A DNA stretch of 64,000 nt from Palsa-504 sp963808615. GTDB lineage: Bacteria; Actinomycetota; Actinomycetes; Streptosporangiales; Streptosporangiaceae. Under the pieces are notes generated by a model. That model was not told the DNA's origin, made no database searches, and saw nothing but the letters and a program-made list of their open reading frames with translations. A program made the translations under genes and the position numbers. The DNA lies in NCBI GenBank assembly GCA_963808615.1, contig CAWEGV010000011.1, forward strand, positions 124,001-188,000. The letters are read 5' to 3'. Shown here piece after piece: positions 35,326 through 42,824 of the stretch (position 1 is the stretch's first letter; each line of letters begins with the position of its first letter).

Positions 35326-35356
35326 GCGGCCATTATCGCAGCCCGGCGGGCAGTTG

Positions 35357-35370
35357 ACCTAACGCTTGCT
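35357..35370. promoter_or_regulatory. KstR2-like operator upstream of kstR2
   Basis: On the minus strand the 14-mer is AGCAAGCGTTAGGT, two mismatches from AnCAAGnnCTTGnT. It overlaps the last codons and stop of the sulfotransferase gene and covers the expected -35 position of the kstR2 promoter. Confidence 0.65.
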
Positions 35371-36519
35371 CGGTTCGCAGCCCGGGATGGTCGCGAAGCG
35401 CTCGTCGACTTCCTCGCCGGTCAGGCCGAAGTCAGCCAGCGCATACGGGCGCCCCGGGGTCGCGGCGGCGCGGCCGAAGGGATCCGCCCTGACCAGTGAC
35501 CGCATGGCGTTCGCGGCGGCGCCGGACAGCGGCAGCCCGAAGTATCCGTAGGCCACCTCCACCGTGCCGACCGGATCGGCCACGAAGCCTTGGTAACCGA
35601 CGTCAAAGAACCGGGCCGGGTCGTGCCTGGCCCGCTCGGCCGTGAAACGCTCCAGCCCGGACGCCCACAGCGACAGCTGATCCTGGCCGATCACCGGTCC
35701 GCGGAACGTCGCCGACCAGCCGTCGGAGGCCTGGGCCGCCAGGTGGCACACGGACGCGATCGCGACCCGGGGTGCCCGGTGCGTCTGGATCACCAGCGCG
35801 TCCGGGTAGACCGCCAGCAGCGCGTCGAGCGCGAACAGGTGGCTGGGGTTCTTCAGCACCCAGCGGCGGTCGCCGTCGTTCAGCCCGATCAGCTGCAGGT
35901 TGCGGCGATGGCGGAGGTAGGCCCCGGTCCAGTCCTGCTCCCGCAGCCACGCCGAGTACGTCGGCAGGTGCGCCAAGCATTCGAAGGAGACCGAGCGCAT
36001 CGACTGCCGCAGCAGCCGCCAGCACTCCTCCACCTGGTCGGCCGCGATGTAGTGCACCCCCTTGAACTCCGGATGCTCCACGTGATGCCGGGCGTAGGCA
36101 GCCTGGATGTGCTGATACACCGGGTCATCGGCCCAGCTAGACACCGGTGGCCTGGGCTGCGGCGCTTCGGTGAGCCACAGCTCGAGGCCCTGATGAGCGG
36201 GATCGGCCACCAGCAGCCGGTGCAGCGCGGTGGTGCCGGTCCGGGGCAGCCCGGTCACGAAGATGGGGCGTGTCACGCCCGCCTCGGCATGACCGGGAAA
36301 CGAGTGCCACGCCGCCTCGCTGAGCAGCCGCGCTATCAGCGCCCCGCGCAGGAAGGACCGCGTCAGCTTGGTACCCAGCGGGGTCAGCGCCGCGTCCCGC
36401 TCGTAGGACTCGAGCAGCACGTCCAGCCCGTCGGTGTAGTCATCCGGACCGAAATCCGACCGCCCGGTCACCCGGCTCGCCGAGGCGTGCAGGTCCGCAG
36501 CGGTGCCGACGGAGCTCAA
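35359..36519 (-). CDS. Sulfotransferase-family protein (Rv3529c-like)
   Basis: 386 residues (Rv3529c has 384). The PAPS 5'-phosphosulfate loop is FVTGLPRTGTTALHRLL near residue 87; the 3'-phosphate region is expected near WVLKNPSHLFALDAL and the Arg/His-rich segment after it. It may sulfate a steroid or other hydroxyl compound, but mycobacterial relatives have no proven substrate. The start is TTG at 36519, overlapping the SDR stop (TTGA); a longer frame to 36552 is less likely. It is the last gene of a leftward operon matching Rv3531c-Rv3530c-Rv3529c. Confidence 0.8.
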   Translation of the reverse strand: MSSVGTAADLHASASRVTGRSDFGPDDYTDGLDVLLESYERDAALTPLGTKLTRSFLRGALIARLLSEAAWHSFPGHAEAGVTRPIFVTGLPRTGTTALHRLLVADPAHQGLELWLTEAPQPRPPVSSWADDPVYQHIQAAYARHHVEHPEFKGVHYIAADQVEECWRLLRQSMRSVSFECLAHLPTYSAWLREQDWTGAYLRHRRNLQLIGLNDGDRRWVLKNPSHLFALDALLAVYPDALVIQTHRAPRVAIASVCHLAAQASDGWSATFRGPVIGQDQLSLWASGLERFTAERARHDPARFFDVGYQGFVADPVGTVEVAYGYFGLPLSGAAANAMRSLVRADPFGRAAATPGRPYALADFGLTGEEVDERFATIPGCEPSKR

Positions 36520-37291
36520 TGGTGATACTCGCCGCAGTTCACGTCCAGGCACTGCCCGGTGATGGCCCGGGCCATCGGCGAGGCCAGGAACACCACCGCG
36601 TCGGCGACCTCCTCGGGCTCCGGCAGCCGGCCCAGGTCGGTCCTGGCCGCGGTCTCGTCGTAGACCTGCTGGACGTCCACGCCGCGCCGGCGGCCAGGTA
36701 CCCGAAATACCATTTCAGCGAGTCACCCCAGATGTGGCCCGGAGCCACGGAGTTGACCCTGATGCCCTGCGGGCCGAGCTCGGTGGCCAGGCTCTGCGCC
36801 ATCGCGAGCAGGGCCGCCTTGGCCAGCTTGTACGGGCCCATCCTGCGCTGCGAGAACCGCACCACCATCGAGTTGACCATCACCACCGAGCCCCCGGTCT
36901 CCGCCAGGGAGCTGGTGAACAGCCTGGTCAGGCGCAGCGCGGCCACCACGTTCGCGTCGAAGCCCGCGCTGACCGCGTCCAGGCTGACCTGGCCCAGGTC
37001 CTTGATGGGCGGCATGGCCAGGGCGTTGTACACCAGGGCGTCGATCCGCCCGAACGCGTCGCGCGCCGTCTCGGCCAGGTGTGCCGCCGCCCCGGCATCG
37101 GTCACGTCGGTCGGCACGGCCAGCCCGCGCCGCCCCAGCGCGACGACCTCCTTGGCCACGTCGTCCAGCCGCGACGCGGTGCGCGCGGCCAGCACCACGT
37201 CCGCCCCTTCGCGGGCGCTGGCCAGCGCTATCGCCTGGCCGAGGCCGGCGCCCACGCCGGCCACCACGATCACCTTGTCCTGCAGCAGCAT
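36516..37291 (-). pseudogene. Short-chain dehydrogenase (Rv3530c-like), one frameshift
   Basis: The first ~200 residues are a normal SDR: VAGVGAGLGQAIALASAREGA, then NALAMPP at the NNAG position, Ser in MVNSMVV and Tyr-x-x-x-Lys in YKLAKAAL. Near 36690 the frame breaks. The continuation RRGVDVQQVYDETAARTD and VVFLASPMARAITGQCL lies in another frame. Adding one C/G restores a 258-residue protein, matching Rv3530c (260). The active-site Asn position of NNAG reads NAL, so it may be atypical. Start ATG at 37291 overlaps the previous stop. Confidence 0.75.
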
Positions 37292-38481
37292 CAGCCCAGC
37301 ATCCTCTCGGCCACGGCGGCCTGGCGCGCGGCGATCCGCGTCCGCCATTCCCGCGGTGACACCCGCGCGCGTTCGTAGTACCGCAGTCGGTCGCCGATCT
37401 CGGCGTACGGGACCACCGCCACCGTCGGCCCGTCGGCTGGCGTCAGCCCGCGGGTCAGCCGCTGCCAGCGGATCTGCACGTAGCCGCGCCGGTGCCCGGT
37501 GCGCTCCAGCCAGTTGGCCACCCCCGGATCACGCTCGCTGATCACGAAGCGCAGCTGGCCGTCCGGGTCGATGCGAGCCTGGTCGGCGGTCAGGCTGGTC
37601 TGGTGGTTGATGTAATCCAGCGACACGTACCACATGCTGCCGAGCTGGATGCCCTGGTACGGCGCGGTGCCGGCGCCCGCGGCGGGCACGGTCACGATCA
37701 TCGCCTGGTGGTCATCCAGGTCATAGTGGCCGGCGGAGGAGAACTGCGTGGCCAGCCCGCCCGGGGTCGGCCGGGGCGGCGTCATGGTGTTGGCCGGCTC
37801 GGTGAGGTAGAACCACTCCGGGAAGGCCAGGAACGTCCGCAGCCTGGACAGCAGGATCTTGCCCGCCACGGCGTACCGCCTGGCCAGCGCCTCGGAGCTG
37901 GCCAGGGCGGGCGGCGCGCAGCCGGCCCGGTCGGCCCGGCGGATGGCGATCGTGCCCCGGCGCTCGGCGCTCCAGTCGCTGTACACCTCGCGCACCAGCA
38001 GCATCGACGATCCGGCCCCGAGCCGGAAGCGGTTGGGCCCGGTGGCGTCCCAGGCCGGATCGCAGGGTCCGAAGCGCAGCTCGAACGTGCCGTCGGCGGC
38101 GGTCTCGAAGGCCCGGTCGTCGAACGCGCTCAGGCTGTCCGGCACCTCGGCGGGGGAGTAGTCGCCCTTCAGCACCTGGAAGCTCAGGTCCGCGGTGGTG
38201 CCGCGGGTGCCGGTGACCAGGTACTCGGCGTCGTCGCGGAGGTAGGCGTGGAAGTACAAGGTGTCGGGGTTGTCCAGGCCCATCTTGGCGTACGGGCCGG
38301 TCGAGGTCACGAAGTAGGGGAAGTCCCGCTCATAGGCCCAGGCCAGCCGCAGTGACGCCTGGATGCTGCCGGCCAGGTAGTCGTACCCCTCGGCCAGGTC
38401 CCGTTCCGAGGTGATGTGCGGGGCGCTGGTGATGACCTTCTCGGCTTCGGCCAACGCCTCAGCGAATGGCTGCGTCAGCAA
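37291..38481 (-). CDS. Rv3531c-like hypothetical protein (DUF1214-like)
   Basis: About 396 residues with a TTG start at 38481, preceded by GGAG at 6 nt spacing. The frame is open to 38565, inside the SnoaL gene. The N-terminal part is helical (AEALAEAEKVITSAPHI); the C-terminal half (LGSMWYVSLDYINHQTSL, then GHRRGYVQIRWQRL) is beta-rich and resembles DUF1214-type proteins. Its position between a SnoaL-like gene and an Rv3530c-like SDR matches Rv3531c (375 residues). Function unknown, but the operon starts at a KstR box. Confidence 0.7.
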   Translation of the reverse strand: MLTQPFAEALAEAEKVITSAPHITSERDLAEGYDYLAGSIQASLRLAWAYERDFPYFVTSTGPYAKMGLDNPDTLYFHAYLRDDAEYLVTGTRGTTADLSFQVLKGDYSPAEVPDSLSAFDDRAFETAADGTFELRFGPCDPAWDATGPNRFRLGAGSSMLLVREVYSDWSAERRGTIAIRRADRAGCAPPALASSEALARRYAVAGKILLSRLRTFLAFPEWFYLTEPANTMTPPRPTPGGLATQFSSAGHYDLDDHQAMIVTVPAAGAGTAPYQGIQLGSMWYVSLDYINHQTSLTADQARIDPDGQLRFVISERDPGVANWLERTGHRRGYVQIRWQRLTRGLTPADGPTVAVVPYAEIGDRLRYYERARVSPREWRTRIAARQAAVAERMLG

Positions 38482-38968
38482 CGTCAGCTCCGGCGTCCAG
38501 CCTGGCGGTGAGGCGGAAGCTCGGCAGGTCATCGAGCGACAGCATCGCCTCGTAGGTGCGCACATAGCCGGTGTGCGCGATCCGCCAGCGGCCGTCCTCG
38601 CCGCGCTCGTAACGGTCCCGGTAGAACGCGGCGCCCTTGATCACGACGCGGTGCTCGGCGGCAATCACGGTGTCCTCGAACGACCAGGTCCCGCGGGCGG
38701 TACGGCCGTCCACGGTGATCTCAGGCTGGCCCGCGGAGTGCACGGTGATGATGTCCGGCCCGAGCTTGGTCCGGAAGAACTCGACGATGTGGTCCCGGCC
38801 GCTGATCTTCAGCGGCTTGCCGTACACCATCGTGCCGTAGTCGACGGTGGCGTCGGGGGTGAACGTGTCCCCGATCTCGTCCCACAGTTTCAGGTCGACG
38901 CAGCGGAGATAGCGGTACTTCACCCGGCGGATCTCTTCGATGGCGCGGAGCTCTTCGACTGGGTCCAT
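38459..38968 (-). CDS. SnoaL-like / NTF2-fold protein
   Basis: 169 residues. EELRAIEEIRRVKYRYLRCVD is the first helix of the SnoaL_4 fold, followed by LWDEIGDTFTPDATVDYG and a central sheet with GTWSFEDTVI. Proteins of this fold act as isomerases, dehydratases or cyclases; the Asp/His acid-base pair is plausible in VDYG and the TVHSAG segment. The frame reaches 39004, but the ATG at 38968 leaves the KstR operator outside. First gene of the leftward operon. A steroid isomerase or hydratase role is possible but unproven. Confidence 0.75.
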   Translation of the reverse strand: MDPVEELRAIEEIRRVKYRYLRCVDLKLWDEIGDTFTPDATVDYGTMVYGKPLKISGRDHIVEFFRTKLGPDIITVHSAGQPEITVDGRTARGTWSFEDTVIAAEHRVVIKGAAFYRDRYERGEDGRWRIAHTGYVRTYEAMLSLDDLPSFRLTARLDAGADVADAAIR

Positions 38969-39002
38969 GTGCACCAGCTTGCTGCATCTGATTGACTGAA
39001 AC

Positions 39003-39016
39003 AAGAACCTGTTCTA
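39003..39016. promoter_or_regulatory. KstR operator between SnoaL-like and LLM genes
   Basis: AAGAACCTGTTCTA matches TnnAACnnGTTnnA except for the first base. It lies in the divergent promoter, 35 bp from the SnoaL-like start and 31 bp from the LLM start. Confidence 0.78.
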
Positions 39017-39046
39017 GTTTCGGGCCTCGGGAAGGACGGCAGCCCG

Positions 39047-39925
39047 GTGCGATTCTGCTACGCCGAGTCGATGATCGACCCGTCGTTCTACGCTCCGCTG
39101 GCCCGGGCCGCCGAGGAGGCCGGGTTCGACGCGATGATCGTGCCCGACAGCATCTGCTATCCCGAGCAGGCCGACAGCATCTACCCGTTCAATCCCGACG
39201 GCACCAGGGAGTTCCTGGAGGACAAGCCCTTCCTCGAGCCCTTCTCGCTCATCCCCGCCCTCGGTGCGCTGACCGAACGCATTCGCTTCATCACGTTCGT
39301 GCTGAAGCTCCCGGTTCGCCATCCGGTGCTGGTGGCCAAGCAGGCCACGTCGGTGGCCGTGCTGACCGGCAACCGGCTGGTCCTGGGCGTCGGCACCAGC
39401 CCGTGGCGGGAGGACTACCAGGTGCTCGACGTGGACTGGGCCAGCCGCGGGCAGCGCATGGACGAGGAGATCGCCATCGTGCGCGGGCTCGCGGCCGGGG
39501 GTTATTTCGAGCACCACGGGAAGATCTTCGACCTGCCGCCGGTCAAGATCGCTCCCGTGCCGAGCGCGCCGATCCCGGTCCTGATCGGCGGTCACTCCGA
39601 CGCCGCCCTGCGCCGCGCCGCGCAGGCCGGCGACGGCTGGCTGCACGGAGGGGGAGACCCGGCCGAGCTGCCCGGCCTGCTCGCCCGCCTAGACGAGCAC
39701 CGCCGCCGGGCCGGAACCGCCGACCGCCCGTTCGAGGTGCATGTGATCTCGGCCGACGCCTACACCGTGGACGGCGTTCGGAGGCTGGCAGCCCACGGGG
39801 TGACCGACGTCATCGTGGGCTTCCACTGGCCGTACCAGGTCGGCCCGGACACCGAGCCGCTGGAGCGCAAGATCGCCCAGCTGCGCCGGTTCGCCGACTC
39901 GGTGATCGCCAAGATGCCCAGCTGA
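39047..39925 (+). CDS. LLM-class F420-dependent oxidoreductase
   Basis: 292 residues. The N-terminus RFCYAESMIDPSFYAPLARAAEEAGFD, ALTERIRFITFVLKLPVRHP and LTGNRLVLGVGTSPW follow the luciferase-like F420 family. It is shorter than, and distinct from, the protein at 4712-5749. The substrate is unknown; relatives in steroid clusters may reduce double bonds or oxidise alcohols. Start is GTG at 39047 with GAAGGA ~10 nt before. The KstR operator upstream places it in the steroid regulon. Confidence 0.75.
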   Translation: MRFCYAESMIDPSFYAPLARAAEEAGFDAMIVPDSICYPEQADSIYPFNPDGTREFLEDKPFLEPFSLIPALGALTERIRFITFVLKLPVRHPVLVAKQATSVAVLTGNRLVLGVGTSPWREDYQVLDVDWASRGQRMDEEIAIVRGLAAGGYFEHHGKIFDLPPVKIAPVPSAPIPVLIGGHSDAALRRAAQAGDGWLHGGGDPAELPGLLARLDEHRRRAGTADRPFEVHVISADAYTVDGVRRLAAHGVTDVIVGFHWPYQVGPDTEPLERKIAQLRRFADSVIAKMPS

Positions 39926-39970
39926 AGCTAGGCTGGGCGGCCGGAGGCGCCCGACACGCGGCTGGGGCAA

Positions 39971-41626
39971 GTGGTGACGATGCTGGCCAGGACCTGGGAA
40001 AGTCCGGCTAGGACCGTGCGCGCGTCCCTGGCCAGCAGCGGGGTCGCCGACACCGCCGCCGGTCTCGCCCTCGGTCTAGGCCTGGGGCTGCTGGCCCTCG
40101 GGCCCGGGCTGCGGCGCGGTTTCCTGCTCAGCTACGACATGGTGTTCGTGCCCCGCGAGCCGTTCTCCGCCGCCCTGCCGGGCCCGGCCCCGCCGCGCGC
40201 GGTGCCCAGCGACCTGGTGATCGCCGCCGCTTCCCGGGCCCTGCCCGCCGACATGGTGCAGAAGGTCGTGCTGCTGTCGATCTTCGTGCTCGCCTGCTCC
40301 GGGGCGGCCGCGCTGTTGGACCGCGAGCCGCTGCTGGCCCGGCTCGCGGCCGGTGCGTTCTACGCCTGGAACCCGTACGTCGGCGAGCGGCTCATCATCG
40401 GCCAGTGGGCGCTGCTGCTCGGCTACGCCGGCCTGCCCTGGATGCTGCGGGCCGTCCTCGCCCCCGACCTGGCCTCACGGCGCGGAGCCGCTCGGCTGGG
40501 CCTGGCCGTGCTGCCCGCCGTCATCGGCGGGTTCGCCGCCATGGCCATCACCGCCCCCGTCGTGGTGCCCGCGGCGCTCATCACCAAAGACGCCCGCCGG
40601 GCGGCCGTGGCGCTGGCCGCCCTGGCCGTGGGCAGCCTGCCGTGGTTTATCCCGTCCCTGCTGCACGCGGTGTACGTCGATCCGGGGGGCGTGGCCGCGT
40701 TCGCGGCCCGCGCGGACACGCCGTTCGGCAGTCTCGGCAGCCTGGTCATGCTGGGCGGCGGCTGGAACGCGCAGACGGTGCCGAAGGATTACGGCGGAGC
40801 GTGGTCGGCGCTGTGGCTGGCCGTGGTGATCGTCGCCCTCGCGGGCTACCTGCTGATCGCCCGCCCGCGCCGGCGCTGGCCCGGCCTGGGGGTGGCCGCC
40901 GTGGCCGGGCTGGTGCTCGCGGGCCCGGGCGTGACCCCGGCCGGCCGGGACCTGCTCAGGTCCATGATCAGCGCCTGGCCGGGTTTCGCCGTCCTGCGCG
41001 ACGCCCAGCAGTTCGTGGCGCCGCTGGCCCTGGCCGAGGCCGTCGGCTTCGGCCTCGCGGTGGCTGCGGCGATGAACCCCCGTACGTTCCGGGCAAAACG
41101 GGCCGAACGCGCGCGGCCGGCCGATCCCGATGCGGCCGGTATGGCGCTCGGGGTTCTCGCCATCCTCGCGCCCGTGCTACTGCTGCCCGGCCTAGCCTGG
41201 GGCGCCGCGGGACGGCTTCGGCCCGCCTGGTACCCGGCGGAGTGGCTGGCCGCGGCCCGCGTGGTGGACACCAGCGCTGCGCCCGGCAGTGTGCTACTGC
41301 TGCCCTGGGACACCTACCGCACGTTGCCCTGGAACCACCGGGAAGTGGTGCTCGACCCGTGGACCCGGCTGCTGTCGCGCCCGCTGATCTGGAACGACGG
41401 AACGCGGGTCGGTGACCTCGAGCTCGCGCCCGACGATCCGCGGGCGCGCGGCCTGGACAGCGCCATCGACGGCCACGGCCCGCTGACCGCAGCGCTGCGT
41501 GCGGCCGGGGTGCGCTTCGTGCTGGACGACGCGGGCGGACCGGACCCGAAGCTCGGGACGCGGCTGCCCGGATCGGTCGTGATCGTCGAGCAGCCGGGGC
41601 TGACGGTGTACCAGTTGCCGAGTTAG
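39971..41626 (+). CDS. Large integral membrane protein (Rv0226c-like)
   Basis: 551 residues with about ten hydrophobic segments, e.g. AAGLALGLGLGLLALGPG, KVVLLSIFVLACSGAAALL and AAVALAALAVGSLPWFI. A conserved FYAWNPYVGERLIIGQWALL segment follows the early helices, of a kind seen in GT-C-type membrane proteins. The C-terminal ~130 residues are soluble and presumably extracytoplasmic. Its place with a methyltransferase and a GT4 enzyme mirrors Rv0224c-Rv0225-Rv0226c. It probably takes part in assembling a cell-envelope glycan. Catalytic role unproven; its stop overlaps Trm112 tail to tail. Confidence 0.65.
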   Translation: MVTMLARTWESPARTVRASLASSGVADTAAGLALGLGLGLLALGPGLRRGFLLSYDMVFVPREPFSAALPGPAPPRAVPSDLVIAAASRALPADMVQKVVLLSIFVLACSGAAALLDREPLLARLAAGAFYAWNPYVGERLIIGQWALLLGYAGLPWMLRAVLAPDLASRRGAARLGLAVLPAVIGGFAAMAITAPVVVPAALITKDARRAAVALAALAVGSLPWFIPSLLHAVYVDPGGVAAFAARADTPFGSLGSLVMLGGGWNAQTVPKDYGGAWSALWLAVVIVALAGYLLIARPRRRWPGLGVAAVAGLVLAGPGVTPAGRDLLRSMISAWPGFAVLRDAQQFVAPLALAEAVGFGLAVAAAMNPRTFRAKRAERARPADPDAAGMALGVLAILAPVLLLPGLAWGAAGRLRPAWYPAEWLAAARVVDTSAAPGSVLLLPWDTYRTLPWNHREVVLDPWTRLLSRPLIWNDGTRVGDLELAPDDPRARGLDSAIDGHGPLTAALRAAGVRFVLDDAGGPDPKLGTRLPGSVVIVEQPGLTVYQLPS

Positions 41627-41880
41627 CCGGCGCCGATGTCGGCCTGGCCCGCGGTGATCCTGGTCACCTCGCCGCGCCGCGCGCAGCCCATCAGGCGCTG
41701 GTGTTCCTCCTCGGGGACCGGAACGGCCTGGTTGGCCAGCATCAGCGGGATGCCGTCCTCGATCCGGTACAGCCGGCGCAGCCGCGGGTTGTACAGCACC
41801 GCGTCGTCGGCGAAGTACAGCAAGCCGTGCTTGTCTATGGGGCACACCAGGATGTCGAGCAGGGCGTCCTCCAGAGCCAT
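41623..41880 (-). CDS. Trm112 family protein
   Basis: 85 residues. LLDILVCPIDKHGLLYF at the N-terminus and YRIEDGIPLMLANQA in the middle are the Trm112/YcaR pattern. The usual CP..G..L motif is present, but the second zinc cysteine pair is missing, as in many bacterial members. Such proteins support methyltransferases or other partners as small activator subunits. The gene overlaps the 3' end of the DMT transporter by 46 nt, on the same strand, and is last in the aftD-led unit, which includes a methyltransferase. Confidence 0.8.
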   Translation of the reverse strand: MALEDALLDILVCPIDKHGLLYFADDAVLYNPRLRRLYRIEDGIPLMLANQAVPVPEEEHQRLMGCARRGEVTRITAGQADIGAG

Positions 41881-42824
41881 AACCGCCGCCTGTCGGCCAG
41901 GTAGCCCGGCACCGCCGCCGGGTCCGGCTCGGGCTCGCCCGGTGACTGCCGGGACAGGGTGATCAGCACCAGCCCGGCCACCGCGATCGCGGCCAGGCGC
42001 AGGCCGAGCTTGGCCGGCCCGGTCGGCAGGTGCTCGTGGAACAGCCAGGTGCCCGCGATCATGAAGTACACACTGCCGGTGACGGTGGACACGGGGACCA
42101 GGATCGACGCGCGGCAGGACTGCAGCCCGACCTGGTAGAGCAGCAGGGCCGCGGCCGAGCAGCCCGCCAGCACGTACAGGTAGGGCGACGAGACCAGGCC
42201 GGTCGCGATGCTCACGGCGCCGTGGTTGCTGACCAGGACCCCCGACAGCGCCTTGATGGCCAGCGCCGCGACGCCGTAGAGCAGCCCGGTGCCGATGCCG
42301 AAGCAGATCGCCGCCGTGGTGCTGCCGCGGCGGCGGGAGCGGCGCAGCGGGCTGGCCGCGACCAGCAAGCCGATGACGACCGAGGGGATGGTGACCACCG
42401 CCATCCAGCCCGGGCTGGCGTGGTGTCCGGCCCCGGTGCCGGCGCCGCCGGCCGAGGCGGCCAGCAGGATCACCGAGACGGCCATCGCCCCCACGCACCA
42501 CAACTCCACGGCACGCAGGCGCTCCCGCAGTACCACCCGGGACAGCACCAGCACCAGCGCGACGCCGGAGGCAAGTATCGGCTGCACCACGCTGACCGGC
42601 TCGAACGTCAGCACGATGACCTGGCAGGCCAGCCCGACGAGCATCAGCGCGAACCCGGCCAGCCAGGCCGGACTGGTCAGCAAGCTGGCGATCACGTGCG
42701 GCACCCGGCGGATGTCGAGGGCAGGCATCCCCCCGAGGGCCCGCTTCTCCTGGATCAGCCCCACGTTGTAGGCCGCCGCGGCCAGCAGCGCCAGTGAGAT
42801 TCCGGCGTAGGGTGCGGCGCTCAT
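41835..42824 (-). CDS. DMT-superfamily (EamA-like) membrane transporter
   Basis: 329 residues with about ten transmembrane helices in two halves, e.g. AGISLALLAAAAYNVGLIQEKRAL, SPAWLAGFALMLVGLACQVIVL and MAVSVILLAASAGGAG. EPVSVVQPILASGVALVLVLSR is typical of the family. It may move a lipid-linked or small solute across the membrane, or act as a scaffold. ATG at 42824 overlaps the aftD stop (ATGA). An Arg/Trp-rich tail overlaps the Trm112 start, so the last residues may not matter. Confidence 0.75.
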   Translation of the reverse strand: MSAAPYAGISLALLAAAAYNVGLIQEKRALGGMPALDIRRVPHVIASLLTSPAWLAGFALMLVGLACQVIVLTFEPVSVVQPILASGVALVLVLSRVVLRERLRAVELWCVGAMAVSVILLAASAGGAGTGAGHHASPGWMAVVTIPSVVIGLLVAASPLRRSRRRGSTTAAICFGIGTGLLYGVAALAIKALSGVLVSNHGAVSIATGLVSSPYLYVLAGCSAAALLLYQVGLQSCRASILVPVSTVTGSVYFMIAGTWLFHEHLPTGPAKLGLRLAAIAVAGLVLITLSRQSPGEPEPDPAAVPGYLADRRRLWLWRTPCSTSWCAP

